Of a stretch of DNA of 41,750 nt, positions 30,653 through 39,084 are shown in pieces. Position 1 is the stretch's first letter, and every line of letters begins with the position of its first letter. Below the pieces are notes generated by a model. It was given only the letters and a program-made list of their open reading frames with translations, was not told the origin of the DNA and made no database searches. The position numbers were made by a program, and so were the translations under genes. Source of the stretch: Steroidobacter sp. (lineage in GTDB: Bacteria > Pseudomonadota > Gammaproteobacteria > Steroidobacterales > Steroidobacteraceae); assembly GCF_016790065.1 (NCBI RefSeq), contig NZ_JAEUPY010000116.1, positions 1-41,750 on the forward strand, in the 5' to 3' direction.

Positions 30653-31033
30653 ATGCTCGGCCACCGCTCTGCCATCCCCACCTCTCACGCTGCCGCGCTT
30701 CGCGAAATTTTTGGTGAACCGGTCGAGCAGGTTCGAGTCATCGAACACTCGTTCTATGCACGGCTGCATTTCGGCGCGAGAGCGACCACACGTCGCGGCC
30801 GAATCTTGCTGCGAGGAGCGGCGGCCGATTTCTGGAACGATCCTGAACTGATTCTGCACGAGTACTTCCATGTGTTGCGCCAGTGGCAACCGCGTCGACT
30901 CACGATCTGGAGATATTTAAAAGAATCGGCGCGCAACGGCTATTGGTACAACAGCTACGAAATCGAAGCGCGCGCCTTTGCGGCGTCGCACTGGCGCGCA
31001 CTCAACTTGCGATTGCAAACGTGGCAGGAATGA
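30653..31033 (+). CDS. Small protein with zincin-like HEYFH motif, function unknown
   Basis: A 126-residue protein without signal peptide or membrane helix. It contains HEYFH at residues 69-73, the HExxH zinc-binding pattern, preceded by a hydrophobic LIL. About 30 residues later comes YEIEARAFA, which could supply a third acidic ligand (Glu103 or Glu105), as in gluzincin-like or DUF4157-type domains. I do not recognise a named family. The start is 17 bases after mnmE, so it may be read from the same transcript. A metalloprotease role is only inferred from the motif. Confidence 0.7.
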   Translation: MLGHRSAIPTSHAAALREIFGEPVEQVRVIEHSFYARLHFGARATTRRGRILLRGAAADFWNDPELILHEYFHVLRQWQPRRLTIWRYLKESARNGYWYNSYEIEARAFAASHWRALNLRLQTWQE

Positions 31034-31089
31034 GCGGAGGATTGCGTTAGTTACCTTCGCCGGCCCCGATTCCGGACGTGGAGGTTACG

Positions 31090-32163
31090 ATGCAATCGCT
31101 CAGAACTCTTCCTACACGCGCCCTGCTAGCAGGCGCGATAGCCGCGATCCTCGCGAGCGCAGCGCAAGCAGATGTGACTATTCAGGAGCGCATGTCCATC
31201 AGCGGCGCCGGCTTGATGAAGATGGCGAACATGAATGGCACCACCACCACCATGATCGCCGGGCAACGCGCGCGCACCGAGAGCAATCTGCAGTTCGAAT
31301 CCGGGTTGATGCGAACCTTCGCGCGCGGCGTCGGCGAATCGACCGAGATCGTGCAGCTCGATCAAGACAAGATGATCTCGGTGGACAACAAGAAGAAAAC
31401 CTACACCGAGACTACTTTTGCCGAGACCCGTGCGCAGCTGCAGAAGGCCTCTCAGCAGATGCAGGAAGCACAGGCCGCGCAACAGAAGGGCACATCGGGC
31501 GTCGACGATTCGCAATGCGAGTGGTCTGAGCCGAAAGCCGATGTGCAGCGAACCGGAGAGAGAGCGAGCTTCGCGGGTTTCGAAGCTGAGCGAGTGACTG
31601 TAATCGCGACTCAGTCTTGTAAGGACAAGAGCACCGGACAGGTGTGCGATTTCGGCCTAGTGCTCGATCAGTGGGTGGCGCCAAATTTCACCGCCTCGGC
31701 GGAAGCTCAGGCTTATCAACTCGCCTTCGCGCAGAAGATGGGGCTCAACGCCGCGGCGTCCCGCGATTTCGCCGAGCGTGCGCAAACCATGTTCGGTCGC
31801 TATCAAGGGCTGTGGCAAGAAGTCGGGACCAAGATGCGCGACGTGAAGGGGTATCCCATCAAGCTCAGCTTCAATCTGGGCGTCGGCGGTCCGCAATGCC
31901 AGAGCACGCAACAGACTCAAGCGGCTGGCGGCCCGGCCTCGCCGCCTAGCATCGGCGAAGCTTTGGGCGGCGCGTTGGGTGGCATGTTCGGTAAGAAAAA
32001 AGCCGCGGCCACGCATGAACCCACTGCGATGCCGGCGCAGCTGCCCGGCGGACTGATGTCGTTGATGGGGATGAGTAGCGAGCTGGTGTCGGTGACCAAC
32101 CAAGCGCTGGCTCCGCAAACCTTCGAGCCGCCGGCGGGCTACAAAAAAGTAGCCGCCGACTGA
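31090..32163 (+). CDS. Secreted protein of unknown function
   Basis: A 357-residue exported protein with a clear signal peptide (ALLAGAIAAILASAAQA, cut before DVTIQE). The mature N-terminal part alternates short strands (KMISVDNKKKTYTE) and resembles the beta-rich DUF4412-type pattern, a weak similarity. A Gln/Ala-rich helix (about 118-137), four cysteines (likely two disulfides) and a Gly/Met/Ala-rich tail follow. The ATG at 31090 is chosen for its GGAGGT ribosome-binding site; a GTG four codons earlier is less likely. It faces the convergent cytochrome gene ten bases downstream. No function can be assigned. Confidence 0.75.
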   Translation: MQSLRTLPTRALLAGAIAAILASAAQADVTIQERMSISGAGLMKMANMNGTTTTMIAGQRARTESNLQFESGLMRTFARGVGESTEIVQLDQDKMISVDNKKKTYTETTFAETRAQLQKASQQMQEAQAAQQKGTSGVDDSQCEWSEPKADVQRTGERASFAGFEAERVTVIATQSCKDKSTGQVCDFGLVLDQWVAPNFTASAEAQAYQLAFAQKMGLNAAASRDFAERAQTMFGRYQGLWQEVGTKMRDVKGYPIKLSFNLGVGGPQCQSTQQTQAAGGPASPPSIGEALGGALGGMFGKKKAAATHEPTAMPAQLPGGLMSLMGMSSELVSVTNQALAPQTFEPPAGYKKVAAD

Positions 32164-32173
32164 AGCCAATGAA

Positions 32174-33076
32174 TCAACGCGTGCCGGACGCTTTGGGCTG
32201 CAGGGTCTTCAAGAATCCAAACAGCGCATCGAGTTCGGTATCGCTCATGGCGCGCAGGCCTTCGAAGGGCATCACTGCGATGGCGCTGCCGTCCGCTCGC
32301 TTGCCTGTGCGCATCATCTGACGAAACTCTTCAACCGAGGCGTAACGAGACATCGCGCCGTCCGCAGCTGAAGTCAGATTCGCCGAGGCTGGCCAAGCCG
32401 GCGGTGCGCCCGGGATTTTGCCACCGGCCAAGCCTTGACCATGGCAACCGACACAAGACTTGGAAATGTACTCGCCTTGCTGATGCGTATCGTTGGGAAC
32501 GCGAACCGGCGCGGATATTGTGTGATCGATTTTCTCGGCTGCGTCCTGAGCCATGCCGAAGGCATAGAGCGCCTTCACCATCAGCGGCATGCGCAGCTCG
32601 GCCTTGCGCTCGGCCGACGGCGGCATGGAACGAATGTAAGCAACCAGCGATGCGATATCTTCATCGGCCATCTGCGCATAGTCTTCGCTGGGCATGACAA
32701 AGGCCGGCTTACGGGTCGGCTTCAAGCCGTGTCTGAGCAACGCAATCCAGTCGGTATCGCTATAGGTTGCGGCCGCTCCGCCGCCACCGCGAGTGACGTT
32801 CGGCGAGTGCACGTAGAATCCAGAGTTTGGATCCTCAAACACCACCTTGCCTTCGCCTCGCGCGCCATGACATTCCGAACAGCCCCGCGTAACGAACAAA
32901 TATTCGCCCCGCTGCAGATTCGGAGTGAAGGATCCGAAATTGGCCGCTGCGACCTTCACGTCGACCACGCGATTGAGCTTTTGGTCGCTGAGCAATACAG
33001 CCGCGCCAGCGATGACACCCACGCCCGCGGCTAGCACCACCAGCGAGCCTCCAACGATTTTGATGAGCTTGTTCAT
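32174..33076 (-). CDS. Dihaem cytochrome c
   Basis: A 300-residue periplasmic protein with an N-terminal membrane anchor or signal (about 5-29) and two class I cytochrome c domains. Haem-binding motifs are CSECH (66-70) and CVGCH (208-212). Candidate methionine ligands are in FVMPSEDY and AVMPFEGL. Such proteins pass electrons in periplasmic oxidation or respiratory chains; the partner dehydrogenase is not in this window. The ATG at 33076 opens into a 206-base divergent gap before ada, where I see no clear promoter. Confidence 0.9.
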   Translation of the reverse strand: MNKLIKIVGGSLVVLAAGVGVIAGAAVLLSDQKLNRVVDVKVAAANFGSFTPNLQRGEYLFVTRGCSECHGARGEGKVVFEDPNSGFYVHSPNVTRGGGGAAATYSDTDWIALLRHGLKPTRKPAFVMPSEDYAQMADEDIASLVAYIRSMPPSAERKAELRMPLMVKALYAFGMAQDAAEKIDHTISAPVRVPNDTHQQGEYISKSCVGCHGQGLAGGKIPGAPPAWPASANLTSAADGAMSRYASVEEFRQMMRTGKRADGSAIAVMPFEGLRAMSDTELDALFGFLKTLQPKASGTR

Positions 33077-33282
33077 GGCCGCGTATTCTGCATACCGATG
33101 CAGCCATTACAGCGTACCAATGGGCAGTCAGCACTGGCCCTGAAGAGCCATGCCCAGGACTCACTTTCGCCAGGGTCAGGCTAGACTGGGACGACCTGCC
33201 TGGCGGATTACACAGCAAGAGGCGGGAATCTTCCCCGCCGGCGGCACGCGACACTGCAACCTCGGCAATGAGGAGAGTCGCC

Positions 33283-34359
33283 ATGTCGAAGCACGAATTG
33301 AACGACGAACAGCGGTGGGATGCAGTCCAGCGGCGCGATGCCAGTCGCGACGGCGAGTTTTTCTACGGGGTTATGACCACCGGCGTTTACTGTCGGCCGT
33401 CATGCAAATCACGGCTCGCGTTACGCAAGAATGTTCGCTTCTTCGGCACCCCCGAAGACGCCGAACGCGCCGGCCTGCGCCCCTGCAAACGCTGCCGGCC
33501 GACCAGCGGTGCGACCAATGTGCTGAATCAAGTAGTGCATGAGTTGGCGCGGCAGATCGATGCCGAGCCAGAGCGCAAGTTCAGCCTCGAACAATTGGCC
33601 AAGCGTGCGGGCTACAGCCCGTTCCATCTTCAGCGTAGTTTCAAAGCCATCATCGGCAGCAGCCCGAAGGAATATCAAACTGCTGCTCGCGTGCGCACGT
33701 TGAAAAAAGAGCTGCGCAACGAAGCGCCGGTTGCCGACGCGATTTATCAAGCAGGCTTCGGTTCGGGCAGCCGCGTCTATGAAAAAGCCGACGGCCAGCT
33801 CGGCATGACGCCCAGCGAATATCGCAGCGGTGGTAAAGGACTCACCCTTTCTTACGCCAGCGGCCAAACCCCGCTGGGACTGATGATGATCGGCGCCACC
33901 GATCGCGGCATTTGTTTTCTGCAGTTCGGCGATTCCGAACGTGCGTTGCTGGCGGAACTGAAACAGCAATTCGCCTCGGCAGCGGTGCAGGCCATGCCGG
34001 ATAGCTCACGCGGCGAGTTCGAATCCTGGATAGCGGCACTCAATCGGCATCTGCGCGGTCTCGAACCGCGGCTGGATTTGCCAATGGACGTGCGAGGCAC
34101 GGCCTTTCAGCTGATCGTGTGGCGCTATCTGCAACAGGTGCCGTATGGCGAAGTGCGCTCGTACTCAGAAGTCGCGGAGGCCATCGGCAAGCCGAGCGCT
34201 GCTCGAGCGGTGGCTAGAGCCTGCGCGACCAACTCGGTGGCGTTGCTGATCCCGTGTCATCGCGTGGTCCGCGGCACGGGCGAACTTGGCGGTTATCGCT
34301 GGGGCATGCAACGCAAGCGGGTGTTGCTCGATACCGAGCGCGCCGCCAGTAAACGATGA
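33283..34359 (+). CDS. ada: Ada-type bifunctional regulator / O6-methylguanine-DNA methyltransferase
   Basis: A 358-residue adaptive-response protein. The N-terminal Ada zinc domain has Cys37, Cys41, Cys68 and Cys71 (VYCRPSCKSR, RPCKRC); the first is the methylphosphotriester acceptor position. An AraC-type helix-turn-helix (LEQLAKRAGYSPFHLQRSF) follows, then the methyltransferase domain with the suicide cysteine in LLIPCHRVVRG (near residue 325). It should repair alkylated DNA and, once methylated, activate its own and repair genes. The ATG at 33283 is preferred for its GGAG seven bases upstream; ATG 33268 is an alternative. Confidence 0.95.
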   Translation: MSKHELNDEQRWDAVQRRDASRDGEFFYGVMTTGVYCRPSCKSRLALRKNVRFFGTPEDAERAGLRPCKRCRPTSGATNVLNQVVHELARQIDAEPERKFSLEQLAKRAGYSPFHLQRSFKAIIGSSPKEYQTAARVRTLKKELRNEAPVADAIYQAGFGSGSRVYEKADGQLGMTPSEYRSGGKGLTLSYASGQTPLGLMMIGATDRGICFLQFGDSERALLAELKQQFASAAVQAMPDSSRGEFESWIAALNRHLRGLEPRLDLPMDVRGTAFQLIVWRYLQQVPYGEVRSYSEVAEAIGKPSAARAVARACATNSVALLIPCHRVVRGTGELGGYRWGMQRKRVLLDTERAASKR

Positions 34360-34443
34360 ATGGGTCACACCTTCGCCGCTTGCACGCTGCGCGCTCGTGC
34401 TGATAATGAGCGCGCATGCGCTGAGCATGCTGCGGGAGGCGGT

Positions 34444-35295
34444 ATGTGCCTGGGTTGTATCGACGAAGAGAGTGAGTCACCGCCGACGCGACGGGATTTC
34501 ATTGCCACTGCTTTGCAATTGACCGCCGTGTCCGCGCTCGGCACCACTGCGGTGGCCGATGCCGCGGCCCGAGTGTGGGACATCGAAGGCCGCGGCCTCA
34601 CTATAGATAATGCCGGAACCTTGTTGCCGGCCTACACCGCGGTGCCGATGGGCACAGACAACCGCACCACGGTGGTCATCATTCACGACCGGCCCGGCAT
34701 TCCCAAGGAATTGCAGGAGTTGGCGCGTGACGTGGCTCGAACCGGCTACGTCTCGCTAGTCGTCGATTGCGCTCGGCGTGGCGCGGCCAAAATTTCCACC
34801 CATCCGGATGCGTTGCTCAGCGAAGCGCTCACCCGTGACGTGCAAAGCGACGTTCGCGCCGGCATCGAGAACTTGAACGGCACGCTGCCGAACGCCAATC
34901 CGGTGCTCATCATCGGCATCGGCAACGCGGGCTACACAGCGCTGCGTATGGCTTTGAACGATCCGCTCGGCATCGTCGGCGTAGTTACCGTGTCGACGCC
35001 CATCGAAGCAGCGGTCAAGTCGAGAACCGATCCGCGACCCGATTTGATTACCTTGCTGGCGCGGCTGAACGTGCCCGTGCAGTTCCACGCCGGCTCAGCG
35101 GATCCAGCCATTTCCAGGGAACAGTTGAATTGGTTGGGCCGCTTCGTCGCGGTCGAGCCCGATCGCCGCGAACTCTATATTTATGGCAGCGCCGGCCCGG
35201 GCTTTTATCTGGCCTCGGCGCCGGACTACGACAAGGGCTACCAGATGCTGGCGCGTCGGCGGTGGCAGGAATTCCTGGCCAGACGTTATAGCTGA
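34444..35295 (+). CDS. Tat-exported dienelactone-hydrolase-like protein, catalytic triad degenerate
   Basis: A 283-residue alpha/beta-hydrolase-fold protein. It starts MCLGCIDEESES and carries a twin-arginine signal (PPTRRDFIATALQLTAVSAL). The body follows the dienelactone hydrolase pattern (VVIIHDRPGIPKELQELARDVARTGY). However, the nucleophile elbow reads GIGNAG (158-163) where family members have G-x-[CS]-x-G-G, and the histidine region reads YGSAGPGF where they have AGHGF. Only the acid (Asp220) remains, so it is probably not a hydrolase of the usual kind. The ATG at 34444 has GGGAGG upstream; a frame-open start at 34360 overlaps the ada stop but is less likely. Confidence 0.8.
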   Translation: MCLGCIDEESESPPTRRDFIATALQLTAVSALGTTAVADAAARVWDIEGRGLTIDNAGTLLPAYTAVPMGTDNRTTVVIIHDRPGIPKELQELARDVARTGYVSLVVDCARRGAAKISTHPDALLSEALTRDVQSDVRAGIENLNGTLPNANPVLIIGIGNAGYTALRMALNDPLGIVGVVTVSTPIEAAVKSRTDPRPDLITLLARLNVPVQFHAGSADPAISREQLNWLGRFVAVEPDRRELYIYGSAGPGFYLASAPDYDKGYQMLARRRWQEFLARRYS

Positions 35296-35317
35296 CCCGG
35301 CTCGTACCCTTTAGCCC

Positions 35318-35343
35318 AACCCTCCGGCGCCCGCCGGAGGGTT
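35318..35343. terminator. Bidirectional hairpin between convergent genes
   Basis: AACCCTCCGGC (35318-35328) and GCCGGAGGGTT (35333-35343) are a perfect 11-bp inverted repeat with a 4-base loop, placed between the two convergent stops. The plus side continues TTCACTTCT, and the minus side has no strong T-run, so termination may be partial or factor-aided. Confidence 0.7.
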
Positions 35344-35353
35344 CACTTCTGAG

Positions 35354-36643
35354 TTACGGCTGTACGACCACGTGACCGTGCTTCATTACGAACACGGGCT
35401 TCTCGGTCGAGGCGATGTTGGCCAGCACGTTGCCTTTCACGGCGACGATATCCGCGAGCTTGCCTGCCTCCAGCGTCCCCACTTCGTTGCCGATGCCCAG
35501 CAACTTCGCTGACTCACGTGTGCCCGAGATCAGCGCGGCCGCCGGCTGCATGCCGATGTCCACGAGCAGCGCGAATTCCTTCGCGTTCATGCCGTGCGGA
35601 GACACACCTGAGTCGGTGCCCAACGCAATCGGCACACCCAGCTGCAACGCCTTGCGGAACACCTTCTCGTGTTCGGTCAACGTGGCGCGCGCTTTGGCGG
35701 CGATGGCCGGCGGGTACTTGTCCGCCATCTGATTCACCCAATACACAGCCAACCGCGTCGGCACCAGGTAGGTGCCTTTGGCTTTCATCAGCTTGAGCGT
35801 CTCGTCGGTCAGGAAGCTGCCGTGCTCGATGGAATCCACGCCGGCTTCGACCGCCTGCCGAGCAGCGAGATCGCCATGACTATGCGCCGCGACCTTTCTT
35901 TTCCAGGCATGGGTTTCCGAAACGATGGCGGTCAGTTCAGCCGGCGTGAGCTGCGGGACATCCACCGGATCGGCTTCCGACAGCACGCCGCCGGATGAGC
36001 AAATCTTGATCACGTCCGCGCCCCACTTCAGCTGGTAACGCACGGCCGTACGGCATTCATCCGCGCCATTGCATACACCGTCCATCACGCCGAGCGGCGC
36101 GACTCGATCCGGTGGGAACGGCCCTTGGTCGCAATGACCGCCGGTCGAACCAATCGCGTGAACCGCTGTAAGAATAGTGGGGCCGGGGGTGACGTCGACG
36201 TTCACGGCGTTACGCAAACCCACGTCCACGAACTCACCGGCACCGAGATTACGAATGGTGGTGAAGCCCGCTTCGAGCGTGCGCTTTGCATACACTGCGG
36301 CGTAGTGCGACTGCTCGGGCGCGAACCGATACATATCGGTGTGGAAGCCCTTGTAGTAGTCCGCTTGGATCTCGCTGGTGATATGAGTGTGCGCGTCGAT
36401 GAAGCCGGGCAGCAGCGTCGCATCGCCGAGATCGATCACCTTCGCATTCGCCGGCACTGAGCCCGCGCCGATGGCTTTGATCTTATTGCCCTCCACCACG
36501 ACCGTGCCGCCGTTGCTCAACGTGCCGGACTTGCTGTCGAACAGATAGGCCGCTTTCAACACGACCGGCTGCGAAGTCTCTGCGGCATGCACTGAACCTG
36601 CGGCCGCGATCATTGCCAACGCCAACTGCACTGCTAAACGCAT
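35354..36643 (-). CDS. Exported metal-dependent amidohydrolase
   Basis: A 429-residue protein with a signal peptide (about 1-20, ending SVHA) and an imidazolonepropionase/prolidase-like amidohydrolase fold. Metal-ligand motifs are DAHTH (HxH, near residue 84), ADVIKICSSGG (lysine ligand region), AAHSHG, IEHGSF and ALGTDSG (aspartate). Substrates of this periplasmic subgroup are often dipeptides or lactam/imidazolone rings, but cannot be told here. The ATG at 36643 has a strong GGGAGG ribosome-binding site. It stands alone, convergent with the hydrolase-like gene. Confidence 0.9.
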   Translation of the reverse strand: MRLAVQLALAMIAAAGSVHAAETSQPVVLKAAYLFDSKSGTLSNGGTVVVEGNKIKAIGAGSVPANAKVIDLGDATLLPGFIDAHTHITSEIQADYYKGFHTDMYRFAPEQSHYAAVYAKRTLEAGFTTIRNLGAGEFVDVGLRNAVNVDVTPGPTILTAVHAIGSTGGHCDQGPFPPDRVAPLGVMDGVCNGADECRTAVRYQLKWGADVIKICSSGGVLSEADPVDVPQLTPAELTAIVSETHAWKRKVAAHSHGDLAARQAVEAGVDSIEHGSFLTDETLKLMKAKGTYLVPTRLAVYWVNQMADKYPPAIAAKARATLTEHEKVFRKALQLGVPIALGTDSGVSPHGMNAKEFALLVDIGMQPAAALISGTRESAKLLGIGNEVGTLEAGKLADIVAVKGNVLANIASTEKPVFVMKHGHVVVQP

Positions 36644-36798
36644 TGTGTCCCTCCCGGGTGGTGGTGCGGCACCCTAGCCCAATCACACTACAAAGGAAAA
36701 CTGTTCAGGCATATCTAGCAAAAAACGCATTTATTGGCCGCTTTGGGGCCGCCACGCGCCATTAACGTGTTCGCCCATCGACCCACAAGGAGAGTGCG

Positions 36799-37065
36799 AT
36801 GAGCTTTAGAAAGATCCAACGCGGCCAAGGCATGAGCGAGTACATCATCATCACCGCATTGGTGGCGGTGGCCGGCATCGGTTTATTCGCTGCCTTCGGC
36901 GATGTGTTGCAAAACCAGATGGCCGGCATGAGTCGCGAAATGGCAGGTCAGTCCGCGACCCAAGACATCAGCGATGCCCAAGCGTCCGCCACCACGGCAC
37001 AGAACCGCGCGGCGCAGGCAGACAGCCTTTCCAACTACAACCAGCAAACCAATGCTGCCCAGTAA
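36799..37065 (+). CDS. Flp-type (type IVb) prepilin
   Basis: An 88-residue prepilin. The processing site is RG/QGMSEY (cut after Gly9), a match to the Flp consensus G/XXXXEY, and the hydrophobic assembly helix IIITALVAVAGIGLFAAFG follows. The tail is rich in Gln, Ala, Ser and Asn with little structure and is longer than in classical Flp pilins (about 50-70). AAGGAG lies six bases before the ATG. It is the first gene of a tight plus-strand run (gaps or overlaps under 25 bases) that includes CpaB and the secretin, so it is probably the major pilin. Confidence 0.85.
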   Translation: MSFRKIQRGQGMSEYIIITALVAVAGIGLFAAFGDVLQNQMAGMSREMAGQSATQDISDAQASATTAQNRAAQADSLSNYNQQTNAAQ

Positions 37066-38260
37066 CCGTCACCGGGGGCAAATTGCTCCGGTCGCTTTAT
37101 TCGGAGTCCTCATGAGCAGTGCTGTGTTAGTGGCGATGTTCAACATCGGCCAGAAAGTGACGGAGCGATCTCAGGTCGCGAATGCCGCGGATGCCGCTGC
37201 GTATAGCGGAGCGGTGTGGACAGCGCGGCATCTCAACTTCATCGCGTATTCCAACCGCGCGATGATCGCGAATCATCTCGCCGTCGGGCACTTCGTGTCG
37301 TACGTCAGTTGGGTGCGTTACATCAACGACTCGCTGGAGGCGATTGATCGCGTTACCCAATGGATTCCGTACGTCGGCCAGTACGTGGACATGGCGGAGC
37401 AAATCTCCGCGGAGGTGCGCGATGCAACCGAGCAAGCGGCCGATATCGCGGTGCCGGCCATCGACGCCTGGAATACAAATATTCGCGCCGCTCAGGCGGA
37501 AGCGCAGGCGTCGCTCGCTTTTCGCAATGTCCAAAACTTGATGGAACAGACCGGCCAAACCTACGACCGACACATTCTCATCAATAATCGCGCGGCTCTG
37601 TCGCGCTTGCCGGAAGAACTGCGAGCATTGTTGGAAGCGCAGCTGATGACCCAATCGGCGGCCGTGCCCACCTTCATTCAACGCTACGGCGCCGGCCGCG
37701 ACGACAACTCGTTACAACAGTTGGTGAATGCCAGCCTCACCGGCAACGCCGACCTACGACGATGGATAGCTGGCGAGCGTGGCTGGCGGGACAACTTGCT
37801 CGCAGTCCAGCTTCGCAAACGAGGCGCGACCGCTATGAGCCAGACCGCGAACGGCGCTGACTGGCGTGCCGAGGATCAGCTGCAATTTCGTACTCGCGGC
37901 CTGCTCGGTTGGCACAACTGGCAGCGCATCGGCGACCGCGTGAGTAGCGCGACCGCGCGTGAGTTCGACTCGGATTACTCCGGCGTTGCCGCTTACTACA
38001 ACGTGGCCGGCCAGCCGAGCGACGCTTCGCTGCGTATCGCGGCTATAGCGACGAAATCGCAGTCACGCGTTGCGACGGCAGATCTTCTCGGCTTGAGGTC
38101 GTCGGATCATCCGCTGGCAGTCGCTTCTGTCGCGCGTGTGGAATTCCGCCGACCGCGCGGCCCCGCGTTCGCAGCCATCGGTGAGCGCAGGCACGAGTAC
38201 GCAAATCTGTTCAACCCATTCTGGGAAGCGAAGCTCGCGCCCATCGCGTGGAGCTTCTGA
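37052..38260 (+). CDS. TadG-like pilus assembly protein
   Basis: A 402-residue protein with an N-terminal hydrophobic segment (RGQIAPVALFGVLMSSAVLVAMFNIGQ). This is followed by the TadE/G hallmark QVANAADAAAYSGA, used to recognise the Tad (PF13400-type) N-terminal domain. The large remainder (about 50-402) is periplasmic and contains helical Gln/Ala-rich stretches; I do not recognise further domains and no von Willebrand domain is seen. The ATG at 37052 overlaps the end of the pilin gene by 14 bases, implying coupling; earlier in-frame codons lie inside the pilin. Confidence 0.8.
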   Translation: MLPSNRHRGQIAPVALFGVLMSSAVLVAMFNIGQKVTERSQVANAADAAAYSGAVWTARHLNFIAYSNRAMIANHLAVGHFVSYVSWVRYINDSLEAIDRVTQWIPYVGQYVDMAEQISAEVRDATEQAADIAVPAIDAWNTNIRAAQAEAQASLAFRNVQNLMEQTGQTYDRHILINNRAALSRLPEELRALLEAQLMTQSAAVPTFIQRYGAGRDDNSLQQLVNASLTGNADLRRWIAGERGWRDNLLAVQLRKRGATAMSQTANGADWRAEDQLQFRTRGLLGWHNWQRIGDRVSSATAREFDSDYSGVAAYYNVAGQPSDASLRIAAIATKSQSRVATADLLGLRSSDHPLAVASVARVEFRRPRGPAFAAIGERRHEYANLFNPFWEAKLAPIAWSF

Positions 38261-38262
38261 GC

Positions 38263-39081
38263 ATGCGTATGAGAACGACAGTTCGTGGCAACGCTTTGCT
38301 GGAGACCATCATGGCTCTGTTGGTCCTGACCCCGTTCCTGGGCGGCATCGCTCTGCTCGGCAAACAACTGGATTTGAAGCACAAGAGTTTTGACGCGCTT
38401 CGTTATTCGGTGTGGGAACGGACTGTGTGGAGCGAGCGTGGTGCCAACGGCAAATCCGATGCTGATATCGCTACGGAGGCACTCGATCGCTCGTTCGGTC
38501 ACCCGAAAGTCGGTGTGTCCAACTTGGATCTGTTGCATTCGGCGGGTGTCTCGCAGAACCCGCTGTGGCAACACCATCGGCACTCTTTGTTGCTGCCTTC
38601 GCCCAGCGGCGCCATCTCCTCGGTCTCGACTCTCGATGCTTCGCCCCTCGACACAGGTTACCTCTGGATGCCCGGACTCGCGCATGGCTCCGGCCCCGTG
38701 GGCACGCTCGCTCACGCGCTACAGATGGGCGACTTGGGACTGAACCGCCGCTCGTTTGCCGGTGCCACTGTCGAAGCAAGCATTCGGCCGCTGCTGGATC
38801 GACGCGAATCTGCGCAGCCACTGATTCAACGCGCAACCGGTGCGCTACTCAGCGACGCTTGGTCGGCTCGCGACGAGAACGAGTTCGGCCGCAGAGTCGA
38901 TCGCATCACTGCCAACGAGTTCATCGAAGCTTTGGAATCACCCGGTCGCCCGCTCTCCTTACTCGCGCGAGGTAAAGGCGAACCCATTTATGGCGAAGGT
39001 CAGTACAGCTGGGATCCTCAGCTACGGCCGCGATCCAACGCTCTGCCCTCTGCCTATGTCGTCGAGCGGGAAAGGGAGTAA
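38263..39081 (+). CDS. TadE-like pseudopilin
   Basis: A 272-residue protein with the pseudopilin-type N terminus MRMRTTVRG/NALLETIMALLVLTP. The glycine and the glutamate five residues later fit the G/XXXXE processing rule. One hydrophobic helix follows, then a long periplasmic domain with no family I recognise. Classical TadE is about 150-200 residues, so this one is longer. It starts two bases after the TadG-like stop; ATG 38263 or 38269 are both possible. Confidence 0.7.
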   Translation: MRMRTTVRGNALLETIMALLVLTPFLGGIALLGKQLDLKHKSFDALRYSVWERTVWSERGANGKSDADIATEALDRSFGHPKVGVSNLDLLHSAGVSQNPLWQHHRHSLLLPSPSGAISSVSTLDASPLDTGYLWMPGLAHGSGPVGTLAHALQMGDLGLNRRSFAGATVEASIRPLLDRRESAQPLIQRATGALLSDAWSARDENEFGRRVDRITANEFIEALESPGRPLSLLARGKGEPIYGEGQYSWDPQLRPRSNALPSAYVVERERE

Positions 39082-39084
39082 GCC

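Noticed and set aside
33077-33282. Search for an Ada box or promoter between the cytochrome and ada genes.
   Set aside because: A TAGACT (33182-33187) could be a -10, but no suitable -35 is at the right distance.
34360-34443. N-terminal extension of the dienelactone-hydrolase-like protein to 34360.
   Set aside because: The Tat signal and a strong GGGAGG support the ATG at 34444; the upstream 28 residues would disrupt the usual position of the twin arginines.
36736-36749. A GG-N10-GC sequence upstream of the Flp pilin gene, resembling a sigma54 promoter.
   Set aside because: The -12 part reads GGGC instead of TTGC and the -24 part TGGCCG; too poor a match to claim.
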